A stretch of DNA of 64,000 nt from Nepenthes gracilis (Eukaryota; Streptophyta; Magnoliopsida; Caryophyllales; Nepenthaceae): NCBI GenBank assembly GCA_033239525.1, contig BSYO01000020.1:13394546-13458545 (forward strand). The letters are read 5' to 3'. The notes under the pieces were generated by a model. The model worked only from the letters and a program-made list of their open reading frames with translations, made no database searches and was not told the origin of the DNA. Both the position numbers and the translations under genes were made by a program. Below, in pieces: positions 35,114 through 46,573 of this stretch (positions are counted from its first letter, which is position 1; each line of letters starts with the position of its first letter).

Positions 35114-36590
35114 GGAAACCAGATCTATTGAACATTGCAGACGAGTGATGGATCTTATACTTCTTGTTATTCAACAATACTAAATTCTTGCATAATAAGA
35201 ACCGGCATAAAATTAAATATTGATACTACAAACTTTAGCGTGGAATCAATTGTTGTACATTGGTACTGCTCTTATATAATCAGTTAATGTACGATTAAGT
35301 TGTGGTATGATCAAGGTATGATTCAAACGATGTGGATAATAAGTTACATTTTAATTCACTCAATGTTGACTTGATTTGTGCTCTATCTAAGTAATTCTAG
35401 GGAGGATTCGCTTATGTCACTTGAGCTTCATCAGATCTAAACCATTGTAGAGACCTTTGGTTTGAGATTTGCCTGAGCTTCGCTCGAGCTTTTTGCCTTA
35501 AGCATTTCAAAGTGATAGTCGTGCAAGGTTTGTTTGAGATATCTAATTGCATAATATTATGCTTGAGAAATGCTTGTACTGTATTTGTGAGTAAAGTCGC
35601 TTTCTCTACTCTTTTTTTTGTCAGGATATCATTTTTTTTCTTTTTATGAGCAATTACTTTGGTATATTTTAATAAAAATGTTACATATAGGACTTTGAAA
35701 CATTGAAAAAACCCACAACTTATTAATGCTTGATAACACGGTTCCAAAATATATTAAAAGTGCCAAAAGGTACCTAATAGAGAGAAGTGTGAAAAAAAAA
35801 AAAACTCCTGTCATCCCACTTTGAAAAGCCATCAGATAGGTAATTCGAAGGGGTGGCATCATCAAAAATAACATTATTAGAAGATATAAAATTTATGATA
35901 AATATAATAGTCTTATTTTTGTCAAAATAGAAAGATGACTTAAATATACAGGTATTACAATCTTTTAAAACAAAGTAAAACGTGGTTGCCAAGGCCAACT
36001 TAAAATAAAAATTGTAGTACGAGCGAGTAGATAAGTTTGCTTACTTATGAGCCTTTATCTACTTAGCATAATAAATAAGTTTGTTTTCTTGTATATAAGT
36101 AAATCTTTGAAATAAAATCTCAATTTTATGACTTTCTAAGGTCATATATTTCTCAGTTCTTTGCTTAGCCATGATTTTGTTTGATTTCATTTGAGTTTTA
36201 CAAATTTTCTGTTAATTTTGCTCAATAAACATGAATTTTCTAATTTCTTACTTTGTTATATTTTTATAACAAGAAGTTTCTTTAGAAGTTATTGTCCCAT
36301 TTGCTTTCATTTGAGAATTTCTTGAACTTCATTCGTTGAATTACTTTATCACATCACATATTCTACATGGGTGGTATTACTATTAATGAACATGAGAAAT
36401 GTTTTCATTACACTCTTTTTCACTGTCAGATCATGATTAAATAATACATTATCCATCTAATTTTATATTATTATGTAAATTTGTTAGTATAAATAGATAA
36501 ATTAAATATTTAAATACTGAATAAATAGTATTTTTTTTGACCCCGTTATATCAAAAAAAGGTATAATCGTATACTAGGTAGAAGTGATTT
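35114..36590. other. AT-rich intergenic DNA, no gene recognised
   Basis: Overlapping minus-strand ORFs of 74-111 codons (35,412-35,998) have biased composition and no domain I can name. They may be transposon residue. A CTTCGCTCGAGC word near 35,478 recalls the CTCGAG-rich LTR blocks. Confidence 0.45.
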
Positions 36591-36592
36591 GG

Positions 36593-37498
36593 TTTATTTA
36601 ACATTTGTTTTCATAGGATATGTGTTATTTGGGACTAACTAGGACTAATTAACCTCTGTTTTAAATAGACTATATGGCATAATATTTTTCTGAAAACTCA
36701 TGGACCACGAACATATTAATGCAAAGTGAGATCAGAAAAGGTATAATCTTAAAATGAATACATAGTTGAATTATGTAATCCATGACATTTATTAGTTGAA
36801 TGGGAAATGTGATTCTTAGTCACTTTTGGTTTGGTTTATTTAACATTTGTTTTCATAGGATATGTGTTATTTGGGACTAACTAGGACTAATTAACCTCTG
36901 TTTTAAGTGGACTATATGGCATAATCTTGGCATCTCTGTTGTTACCTTGAGGTTGAAAACTCATGGACCACAAACATATTAATGCAAATGGGATCATCAC
37001 CACCTGAAATAATAAAAATAATGGACCGACGTAGTTAATATTTGACAAGGACCATATAACCGTAAAATGAATGGCCTGACATAGTTGAATTATGTAATCC
37101 ATGACATTTATTAATTGAATGGGAAATGTATTAATAAGATTCTTAGTCACTTTTGGTTTATTAGTTTGGTTTATTTAACATTTGTTTTCATAGGATATGT
37201 GTTATTTGGGACCACCTAGGACTAATTAACCTTTGTTTTAAGTGGACTATATGGCATAATTTTGGCATTTCTGTTATTACCTTGAGGTTGAAAGCTCATG
37301 GACCACAAACATATTAATGCAAAGTGGGATCATCACCACCTGAAATAATAAATATAATGGACCGACGTAGTTAATATTTGACAAGGACAATATAACCTTA
37401 AAATGAATGGCTCGACATAGTTGAATTATGTAATCCATGACATTTATTAGTTGAATGGGAAATGTATTAATAAGATTCTTAGTCACTTTTGAGATATT
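36593..37498. repeat. Tandem array of three ~335-bp units
   Basis: The start word TTTAACATTTGTTTTCATAGG occurs near 36,598, 36,840 and 37,175. The first unit is shorter (242-bp step) because of an internal deletion; the second step is 335 bp. Units two and three are very similar throughout. Minus-strand ORFs of 87 and 69 codons (36,887-37,150, 37,277-37,486) are two copies of one repeat frame, not genes. Confidence 0.9.
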
Positions 37499-37639
37499 AG
37501 TTGATGTAGAATCCTTTCATTTGTACATTCATTTTTATATGATCTATTAGTATAAATAAATAGATAATATGTCACATTATTAAAAAAATTTATGGTACTT
37601 ATAGAAGTTGTTGTTTTATAGTTTTATCTAATCAAACTC

Positions 37640-37905
37640 ATAGCCACTATTTCAACTAAATTTCTAATTGTGGTCAATTTAGACACATACTTCTTGTGCT
37701 ATTTTTATCTATAAATAAATATGTATCATTAGTTTTGGATAATTATGAATATCAACAAAATTTAAATTTTTTAAGCAATTGTTTATTCATATTCCTTAGT
37801 ACTAGATAATTTTTTCTTCATTATGACTTTAGATTTGATTTTATTAGTATAAAACATTGTTAAATAAAAGTTTTATTGTATTTTGGAGACAATTTGTAAG
37901 AACTT
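37640..37905 (+). mobile_element. Possible 5' LTR remnant of the Copia pol relic
   Basis: TTTTTATCTATAAA, TAT[C/T]AACAAAATTTA and TTTTATTAGT[A/G]TAAAA words occur in the same order at 43,985-44,250. The two segments bracket the Copia pol relic and could be its LTRs. Termini are not visible. Confidence 0.35.
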
Positions 37906-38999
37906 ATTTACATATACAAGGGCAAATATTATGTCATAAAAAATATCACAGTATCACAGCTTGAAATTATTTATTAGTATTTTGTCTAAATCAGACATAT
38001 TTGTTTATCAAAATCTTTTATTTTGTTTCTAACAATCGTAAAATAATGTTTAGAATCGTAATAATGACAATTGTAAATTTAAAACAAATAACTTACCAAA
38101 TTATCAAGTTGGATTGTTTTATTGAAGGAAATTTTATAAGATGACAAAAGAAGATATATATTCTAATGGTGCCTTTTCAAATCATGTATGTTATAAATAC
38201 ACTAAGATATAACACTCAAATTTGACAAAAAAATTGGATAATGATAATGTGTTATGCCATGGCCATATTTTTAATGATATGTCAGATTCTTTATTTGATA
38301 TTTATCTATATGAAATAACTACTAAATAATTATAAGAGAAAGTTAAAATACAATATAAGAAATATCACGTTCCAAAGTCCCGATCCTGTTATTAATAATT
38401 ATCCAATATTAATAATTGTTTAATTACCAATCCAAATAACTGTAGATGTAAGTTTTATTTTGATATATCGATAGACCAAAATTAAATATTATAACTTGAA
38501 CATAGGACCCAAATTGCCACATCATTATGTGGTTCCAATACCAATCAAACCATGATATTAAACTTTACGTAAGGAGCTATATCTAAATCAAATAAAATCA
38601 AAGTAAACTATATCCACATAATACTGAATAAACCAACATCCATTTTATTCTTTACAAATCATTGTCTGATTAATATAAACAACTAAATTATTATTAGATA
38701 TTTAAAATACGTCAACAATCATTCCAAAATTTCTAAATCTAATTTCTTTAACAATTATTCTTTCAATCCTACTCATTCTATAAGTGCCTAAACTTTCATT
38801 TGAAGGAGTTAGTAAAAATAAAAAAATAGAAATGAGTTGAAAGTTCAACAAAGTATATAATTTCATAATTAAATATATAATTTTCATTAAAACATATTGC
38901 AAGTGTCATAATTTTGAAGTAATCTGAAAGATTATCTGTGTAATTCTGACCGATATTCTAATATATGATGAGTTATAATCTAAGAAATAAGAAAAAAAC
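37906..38999. other. AT-rich DNA, no gene recognised
   Basis: Nothing beyond AT-rich sequence. It would be the leader and gag region of the Copia relic if the LTR reading is right, but no gag motif was found. Confidence 0.4.
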
Positions 39000-40292
39000 T
39001 ATTTCTGATTCTATTAATTAGGATCTAGGACTGATGTACAGTTAGGGAAGATTTTTTGACATACCTTAGAATATTATGGTGGTAATCAAAGATAATTCAA
39101 TCCATGGAGTTATACGTGGTCCGCTCTTCCTCAGGTCATTAATTTAGAGGGTAGTTATTGTTATTGGCCAGCACCACTGTTCCAAATCCCACGAGAAGAG
39201 ATATGTTCCATGAGAAGGGATCTCTGTTTATATTTTTGGCCTTAGATTGTGTTAAATGAATACAATTTATTCTCGATTATTCACTCCTCGGCTAGTATGA
39301 TCTATTAGTTTGGTCTTTTCTGATAATAAAATAGGATTTCTAGAACTTATAGATTTTGATATATATTTCTAATTTCTGAGGCTCATTTTACTAATTTATG
39401 ATTACTAATACATGTATAAAATGAAATTTTTAGAACTTATAGACTTTAATATTGGTTTTCGAATTCTAAGGCTAGTTATACTAATTTATGATTTCTGATA
39501 CATGTATAGAAGAGATTTTCCTTGCTTCCACATTTTTAGGTGCTTGTTTACTCTTCGGTAATTTCAGTGTTATCAGCTTTATTGTATTATATTTTTCTAA
39601 TCTATACATTCTCTTGTTTTATTTTACATTTCTATTCTTTAAATATTTCTATAGTTTCGCTTAACTGTATATATGTTCCGCATGAAAGAATTTCACTCGC
39701 ATGTTTTGGTATCTTGTTGGGTTTTGAGTTACTATTTTATTTTCTCCCCTCCAGATAAAGATATAGAGACGATATCGGACGGATATGCATAGTTAGAGCT
39801 TAGCAAGGAAGGATTGAAGTTTCGAAGTCATCTGGAAGATTTTGTGAAATTTGATAATTTAGTATGTAAATATCTAAATGGTTAATGAAACTATGTATTA
39901 ATAATTGTGACACGTTTTGTATTCTGTAGGAACTATAATTATACTTTTGGCTTATATTATGGATATAGATATTTTTGCTATTCTGTTCTTTGGATTTTGT
40001 ACAAGTGTTAGATGACATCTCTTATACGGGTTTTTGTGTAGTTAATAGAATAGCTGGAATAAAGCCATGGATGATATGACAGTTTGTGGTCTTGTGCATG
40101 TGTATTGTAGGATGAATGATGGCATCTGTTTAGTTGTGTGCTTGATTCAAGTTAATTTATACAGGTTAAAATTTTGATTTTCAGCCCAGTTGTAGCGAAA
40201 ACTCTACCAAAATTTTTGTAAATTCTATGAATATTAGTTTTGTTTGTTTATTGATAGAAGATCTTTAAAGGATAATGATCCGTTCCGTCACA
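39000..40292 (+). mobile_element. LTR fragment of a Ty3 chromovirus-type element
   Basis: TTGACATACCTTAGAATATTATGGTGG (39,060), a CTCGATTATTCACTC block (39,280) and the end CCGTCACA (40,292) correspond to blocks in the LTRs at 23.4 and 31.1 kb. The left part is missing. The ORF at 39,540 lies inside it and has no domain. Confidence 0.5.
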
Positions 40293-40693
40293 GTAAGGGT
40301 CATGGGTTCCACAAAATACAAGTTTTAGGTGGGTATTGGAACGAAATTACTCGAGAGATATAAACAAAAATAAAAAAGAGAGAACAAAAAGTATATGTGT
40401 GTATTTATCTCGACCCGATCTATCACTTAAACTTTTTATTAAAATAGGTTGGATATTGTTCCATATGGATATTTAAATTTGAGTAAGCTATCATAATTTA
40501 TTTGAAGGTTGGATAGGATTTAGTTTGATCAGATTCAATATCTACTATTATTAATGAATATTTTGTTGTTCTAGTCACTGAGGGTTTGTCAAATTTGACC
40601 TAATATTTGGATTAATTATATTTTTTATCACTTATAGATAATCCTATTTGGATTTACTTATTATTAATTATTACTTACTTGTGTCATATTCTG

Positions 40694-43290
40694 ACAATAA
40701 TCTTATGGTTATGATTTCTAAAATCAACAGCGTCAAAGATGGTGGATAGATTCTAGTACCATTAAACATTTATGCAAGAATAAAAGTTTCTATGAGACTT
40801 TTAAGCCAATGTTAGATGTGATTGCTTTGTACATGTAAAACTCATTTGTTACTCCAGTTATAGGGATGAGAAATGTGTAAATAGAGTTCATTTCTAAAAG
40901 ATTCTTAAGTCTCACCAATGTTTATTTTGTGCCTAAAGTCATGAAAAATTTGATGCCTAATAAAAATATTAAAAGAGTATGGCTCCAAACTTGAAATTTG
41001 AGATAGATAAATTTATATTGTTAAAGGAAGGAAACTTCACAGGGAAGTGATACATAGATAATGATATATTCAAACTCAATATTATTTATAATAAGAAGAT
41101 TATTTTTGCTTAGATTATTGACTAATCTATTTTATGACATTCTCCATTAATACAAATTAAATTTAGACAAATGCTTGATATGGTTAAATTAGACCAATTT
41201 CTGGATGGAAATATAGGAAAATGTAGCATATTCTTTCCTACTCATTCTTGCTTATATTATTGACTAATCCTTTTTAAATGGCGAATGATCTAGAAAGATT
41301 CTTACTTTAATTCAAAGTAATATTTTTTTAATCTTTAAAGTACTCCTACTATTGGTAAAAAAAATCTTTTTAGATGATTTTCAAGATTATATTTTAAAAA
41401 CTTGTTAAAGTATAATATAAAGGTTTTTTAAAAACACTTAAAGTCTATAAATATGAAATTTAGTTGCATTGAAAAATGTTAAAGATATGAATGAGACAAC
41501 AGGACTATAATATAAGTTATTTTAAATTTACTAAGATTATATATACGAAACTACAGTACCATACACACTGTAATAAAATGTTTTACAATATATGAAGATA
41601 TATAACATTCACTAAAATGGTAAATGCTAGATTTTCTATTTCTAAAGAAATTGGGAAAAAGAGTCTCAGAATGTATGTTTTAGAGGAATGCATAACATAG
41701 CAATCCATACACATTCAAGGTGATAGAATTTAATGGTTTGATTTCAATTAATACAATGAGAGAATCGAAAGATGCAATCTTTAAAGGGAATAGATTTAAA
41801 TATATTAATTAGTATTAAGACAATAGAATAAGAACAAAATTATCTTTCTCGTATAGAATAATTTGAAAGTGGCAAAGGAAAAGAAGTTAGTAAGCTTCAA
41901 AGAATTTAGATCATTAGGAAAATAAAAAAAAATATGGTAATTTCTTTGTATTCGTAGTATAAGGAATGGGAGATTTGATAGGAAGACAAATTTCTTATTA
42001 CTTTGATAGAGATATAGTTATTACTGCTTTTGTTGAGATGATAAAATCTCAAAGGGTCATTATTAGAAAGCCACATAAACGAAGTGATAGACTTAATCAC
42101 GAAAAATTAAATTTAGAAGATAGTTGATTTTTCAATATGTTTCAAATCGATAGATTGTAAATAGATTTTTCAAAAGAAAATCAAAGTTGAAAGATGTATA
42201 AATTAATTTAAAGCAATGTATGTGGCAAAAGATTTTAATTAACAGCCGAGAATTGAATGTAATATATGGCCATTTATCAAATGAATATTAAAACAATATT
42301 TTTAAATAATGAATTAGATGAGGAAGTATTTACAGAACAACCATAAGGATTTTGGGTTCCAAGATAAGAATATAAAATTTACAAACTTGTTAAGTCATTG
42401 TATGGACTACAATAAGTATCTAAACATTAACGGTATCAAAAATTTGATAAAATATTATTGTCAATTGAAACATAATAAAAAATTTGACAAGTATAACTAT
42501 AGCAAGTTTAATAATAATTGATTTAGAACATATTAAAATGACAACAGCATAGTTGTCATGTAGTTTTGATTTAAAAGAGATAGGCATGACTAATATCGTC
42601 TTTGAAATTAGAATTATTAGAGACAATAATTTTATAATGTTATCATAATCTCATAATATGAAAAATGTATTGAAAAGCTTCAATCTTCTTGATTGTGTTC
42701 CATTTTCAGTATCCTCCATTCTTTTTTTTTAAAAAAAGTTAGTTCTTAATGTTAGTTACCTATAAATTAGTACACTGTAAACTTTTATGTAAGTTATATG
42801 GATATCCTTTGATTTAAGAAGGATATTCAAATATAAGTTAGATTATTGATATACAAAAAGATCATATATTGACTATTTGATAGTTCTCTATGCTTGGTGG
42901 GGTGAGATTTCTTGAGATTCCAAGAAGGAAATATTAATAACTAATTCCACCATGGAAACCAAAGCTGTTGATTTAGAATCCATAAGCAAAGAAGCAGAAT
43001 GACTAGGGAATTTATTGTATAAAGTTACTTTATAGCCAAAGCAACTACAACTAATATTCTTACAATATAATAACAAAACTTGCCTGTCAAAAAAATATAG
43101 CTAAATTTATAATAAAAGTTCTAAAAATATTTGATTAGAATATAATTATATGAGATAATTGATCAGAGATGGTGTGACTGTTATTTATTTTTAAGATCAA
43201 GTCAAAATTTGGCAAATTCTTTAAGAAAATTATTATTCAAAGATATGGTCTTTAAAATATATAAGGGAATTAGTCTCAAACCCTTATTTT
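40694..43290 (+). pseudogene. Copia pol relic
   Basis: A complete but ruined Copia order can be followed on the plus strand. Protease start WWIDSSTIKHLC (40,738) and a TNVYFVPKVMKNLM segment come first. A largely unreadable integrase region follows (41,100-42,200). RT shows YQMNIKTIFLNNELDEE (42,270) with SLYGL and QKFDK (42,390-42,450) and LSSCFDLKEIGM (42,555). RNase H shows NSTMETKAVDLESISKEAE (42,940-43,000), and the end is SDGVTVIYF...FKIYKGISLKP (43,170-43,280). Dozens of stops and indels are present. Copia RNase H and RT order is normal. Confidence 0.8.
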
Positions 43291-45050
43291 AAAATCACAA
43301 TTGATAGAATCTCAATTTAATAATTATTATTACTTTAAATCTTAGGTTGAATTAGTCAAAGTACACTATAAGAATGATTACAACTACAATTTCAACTATT
43401 TCTCAACCTAAAGTGAGTTTAGTAGTGCTTAGAAACCATAATACATAAATAAATTGTGAACTTGAAAACTTCTTAGTGGACCCTATAATAGTTTTTGTTT
43501 AAGCACTTTAAATTATGAAATACTTTCAATAGAATATACTTATATGGGTATGAAGGGACCGACATTTCTTAGATTTCAATGGCTTGACTCTTAAAACATA
43601 TATGAATGGACATATGATATTTAAATTATTTATGATTGTTGTTTAAACTTGTCAAATAGAATAATTGATTCAAAGTATAGTTTATCACATTATTAATACT
43701 AGTTATAACATATTTTATTAAGAAATGTTCAATCACCAAATATCACTATTTATGCATAATTTGCAATGTTATCTAGGATCCGACAATCTTTTCCATATAT
43801 TGAAAATGAAGAGGAGTGTTGTATATATTTTTTATTTCATAAAGATTTTAAAATTTCACATTTGATTGGAACTTAAACAAGTGGCACATGCCATGAGCAA
43901 ATGATACACATTTGGTGCTTACATGATAATAAAATTTATTTATGATATTTTATCAATCAATCTAACTTTTAATCACCATCTAAACCAACTTAACTCCCAA
44001 GCATTATTAAATTAGACATATCTTTTTTATGTCAATTTTATCTATAAAAAACATATGCCATTAGGCATAAATAACTATGAATGTTAACAAAATTTAGATT
44101 TTCTAAATAGTTATTCATTTGCAAAATTATTTTATTGGTGTGAGACAATCCTATTTTATTATAGCTCAGGGATTAATTTTATTAGTGTAAAATACATTTA
44201 AATTTGAGGCTTATTATATTCCTAAGCCAATTGGCCAAAATTTGTTTATAGTTGTGTATGAAGAATATTACTTTAAAGAAAATAACTTAGTAATATGCCT
44301 TAAGATCATTCTTTAAGATGTTTTTTTTAAATGAAATGTGTTTACCTTTTTTAAAAAAATTCATTTATTTTTCGAACATCTTAATAACTAGTTACACATT
44401 GTATCAATATATCACTAGTGATGCATTATATAATATCTCTTTACTGGACCAAACCAGTATGGAAGATCTATGTAAATAACACAAGTGTACAAATTGATCA
44501 TTTGCTTGCTCTATATATTTGCTTATCATTGAATTTTAAGAAGGGCAAGGGGCATTTATTCAAACGGCGATAAATAATTTTAACAAGCATGACTATTCTA
44601 AAGCAATAAGGATAGATCAATTATTCTTTCTATGGCATATAGATGCCATATTAGTAGATAAATATTCAAATTATAGAAAAAATACATTTAAATAGCACTC
44701 ATTGGATCTCAAAAATTTGGACTTTTTCGTATATAATGAGTCTAAAAATGTAATATTTTCTCTAGACATAAATTTATAACTCTATTTATTGAAATCCTTT
44801 ATAGTTTTTCTGTAATACTCCTATCACCCCCATAAATTATTTATTCTAAAAAAATTGAGCTCTTATGTGAAATAAATGATAGTAGAAAGAATAGACGTAT
44901 AAAATTTTTTTAATAAAATAGTATATTTTAATAATGCTATTAAGCTTTTTGGGCCCATTGAGTAGAAGCATTTTAATTTCAAGCATTTACTTTTCTTGTG
45001 GGAAGCCAACATCTTGAGGTCAAATTGGGATCATTTCAACTTCTTTCGTT
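43291..45050. other. AT-rich DNA including a possible Copia 3' LTR remnant
   Basis: The segment 43,985-44,250 resembles 37,640-37,905 (see the 5' LTR entry). Nothing else recognised. Confidence 0.4.
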
Positions 45051-46150
45051 TTCATTTGTTACAAATTTGTTTTGAAGTTTTCTTCTTGCAGATTAATTGC
45101 CCAATCCTTCTCAATGGGTAGCTTTTGGGGGGTCAATAGCACTATTTCAAACCATCCTAAACAAGCTAACCCAAATCATAAATGATAATTTGACTTTCAC
45201 GATTTGGTTATGATTTGATTTTCTATTCAAATTGCATATTCAATCTGGTTATGGTTTAAGAACTTGCATTAAAACGAATGATCCAAATTACATTCACACA
45301 CACACATATATAAATATATGTATTCAAACCAACTTTCTATTTAATTAAAGATATATTAATCTTATATATTTTTACTCTGATATTGCTCAACTTTTCCTAT
45401 AAGTGGTTGCATTGTTGATTCCTTCAAGGGTTTATTATGATAAAATATTAAAGGCTATTATTTGTAGTCAAAATTATCATGTTTTATACAAATTTTTAAT
45501 ATATCATATAAGTTTTGAATGATATTTAGAAGTGTAAAAGAATTTCACCAAATGATATTTAGTATTTTATTAATGTTACCACTTATTATTTTGTTTTTCA
45601 TGTATGTTATATAAATTTAGACAAAGAATTTTCAGATCGATATGTTTAGTATTACAAATTATATAAATTATAAAAATTAAATCAAATATTGATGGTTTGG
45701 ATGATTTAACACAACTGATAGTTTTATTCAGTCTTGTAAAAATTTAGACTATAATGTGTGATTTGACTGTGAATTTGTCTTTATAGTATCAATGAAAGCA
45801 TACCTTGTTTAGCCCGAAGCCTACATACTAGACTTATCAAAATTCAATATTGACTAACTGATGTTGAAAGGACAACTACGTGGATATGTTTTACTGGAGA
45901 ACCGAAATTGAAGATAAATTATATATATTTTAATTTTTTTAGATAATGAAAGAAAATAAGGGTCAGACCAAAATTATAATTTTTTAAAAATATGAATCAT
46001 ATATATAATTTTTTTTTAAAAATATTGTTTTATACAAGCAATAAACTGTCTATGTTTTATTATTTTGTAAATATAAAATATTTTAATTTTAGACAATATT
46101 TTAGTAAATATTATTTTTCTGTATTTTTATATAAGTAGAATTTTCCAAAT
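45051..46150 (+). other. Upstream region of the 46.6-kb dioxygenase, paralogous to 26.87-27.43 kb
   Basis: It shares ordered blocks with 26,868-27,430. A short CA/TA repeat lies at 45,295-45,310. No coding. Confidence 0.5.
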
Positions 46151-46261
46151 AAATCAAAATTAGAAGAATTTGCCAGCACTTAATAATGCCACTTTTATTC
46201 TATTGCTACTTTTTCCTTTCAACGGTCCCCTTGTTTTAATGCTCTGCGCAAATCATAGGGG

Positions 46262-46490
46262 TATTGAGGGGGACATTATTTCTTTGAGAGATAGACAAGT
46301 TTACTATCTCTATATTGATCATTTATTTTTAAATAAATAATTATAATATAATTATTTTAAAATAGTTAATTTAAAAAAAAATTAATTTTTTTAATAGTTA
46401 AATTATAATTATTTATTAAAAAATAAATTATTAAAATATAAATAATAAGCCACTATATCTCTTATAGAGATGTAGCTTCCCCCAATTCAA
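46262..46490. mobile_element. MITE-like element in the promoter of the 46.6-kb dioxygenase
   Basis: The ends carry GGGGGACATT...TTTGAGAGATAG and, inverted, CTATATCTCTTATAGAGAT...CCCCC. The interior is AT-rich and partly self-complementary (AAATAAATAATTATAAT against ATTATAATTATTTATT). It shares its interior with the element at 48,881-49,086. It ends about 20 bp before the TATA box. Confidence 0.5.
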
Positions 46491-46511
46491 GAATTGACCA
46501 TCCCATTTCCT

Positions 46512-46519
46512 TATATAAA
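46512..46519 (+). promoter_or_regulatory. TATA box of the 46.6-kb dioxygenase
   Basis: TATATAAA lies 62 bp upstream of the ATG at 46,574, directly downstream of the MITE-like element. Confidence 0.55.
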
Positions 46520-46573
46520 TAGTAGTCACTTAGTATGGTGGAAAATAAGAGTTTGTGAGGAAAGGCAAGAGGG

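Noticed and set aside
35412..35998. Overlapping minus-strand ORFs as a possible gene
   Set aside because: Phe/Ile/Asn-rich, no recognisable motif, homopolymer runs inside; possibly transposon residue but unsupported.
36887..37486. Two similar minus-strand ORFs starting MTKNLINTFPIQLINVMDYI, which look like paralogous small genes
   Set aside because: They are the same frame of two copies of the 335-bp tandem repeat; no start context, domain or conservation beyond the repeat itself.
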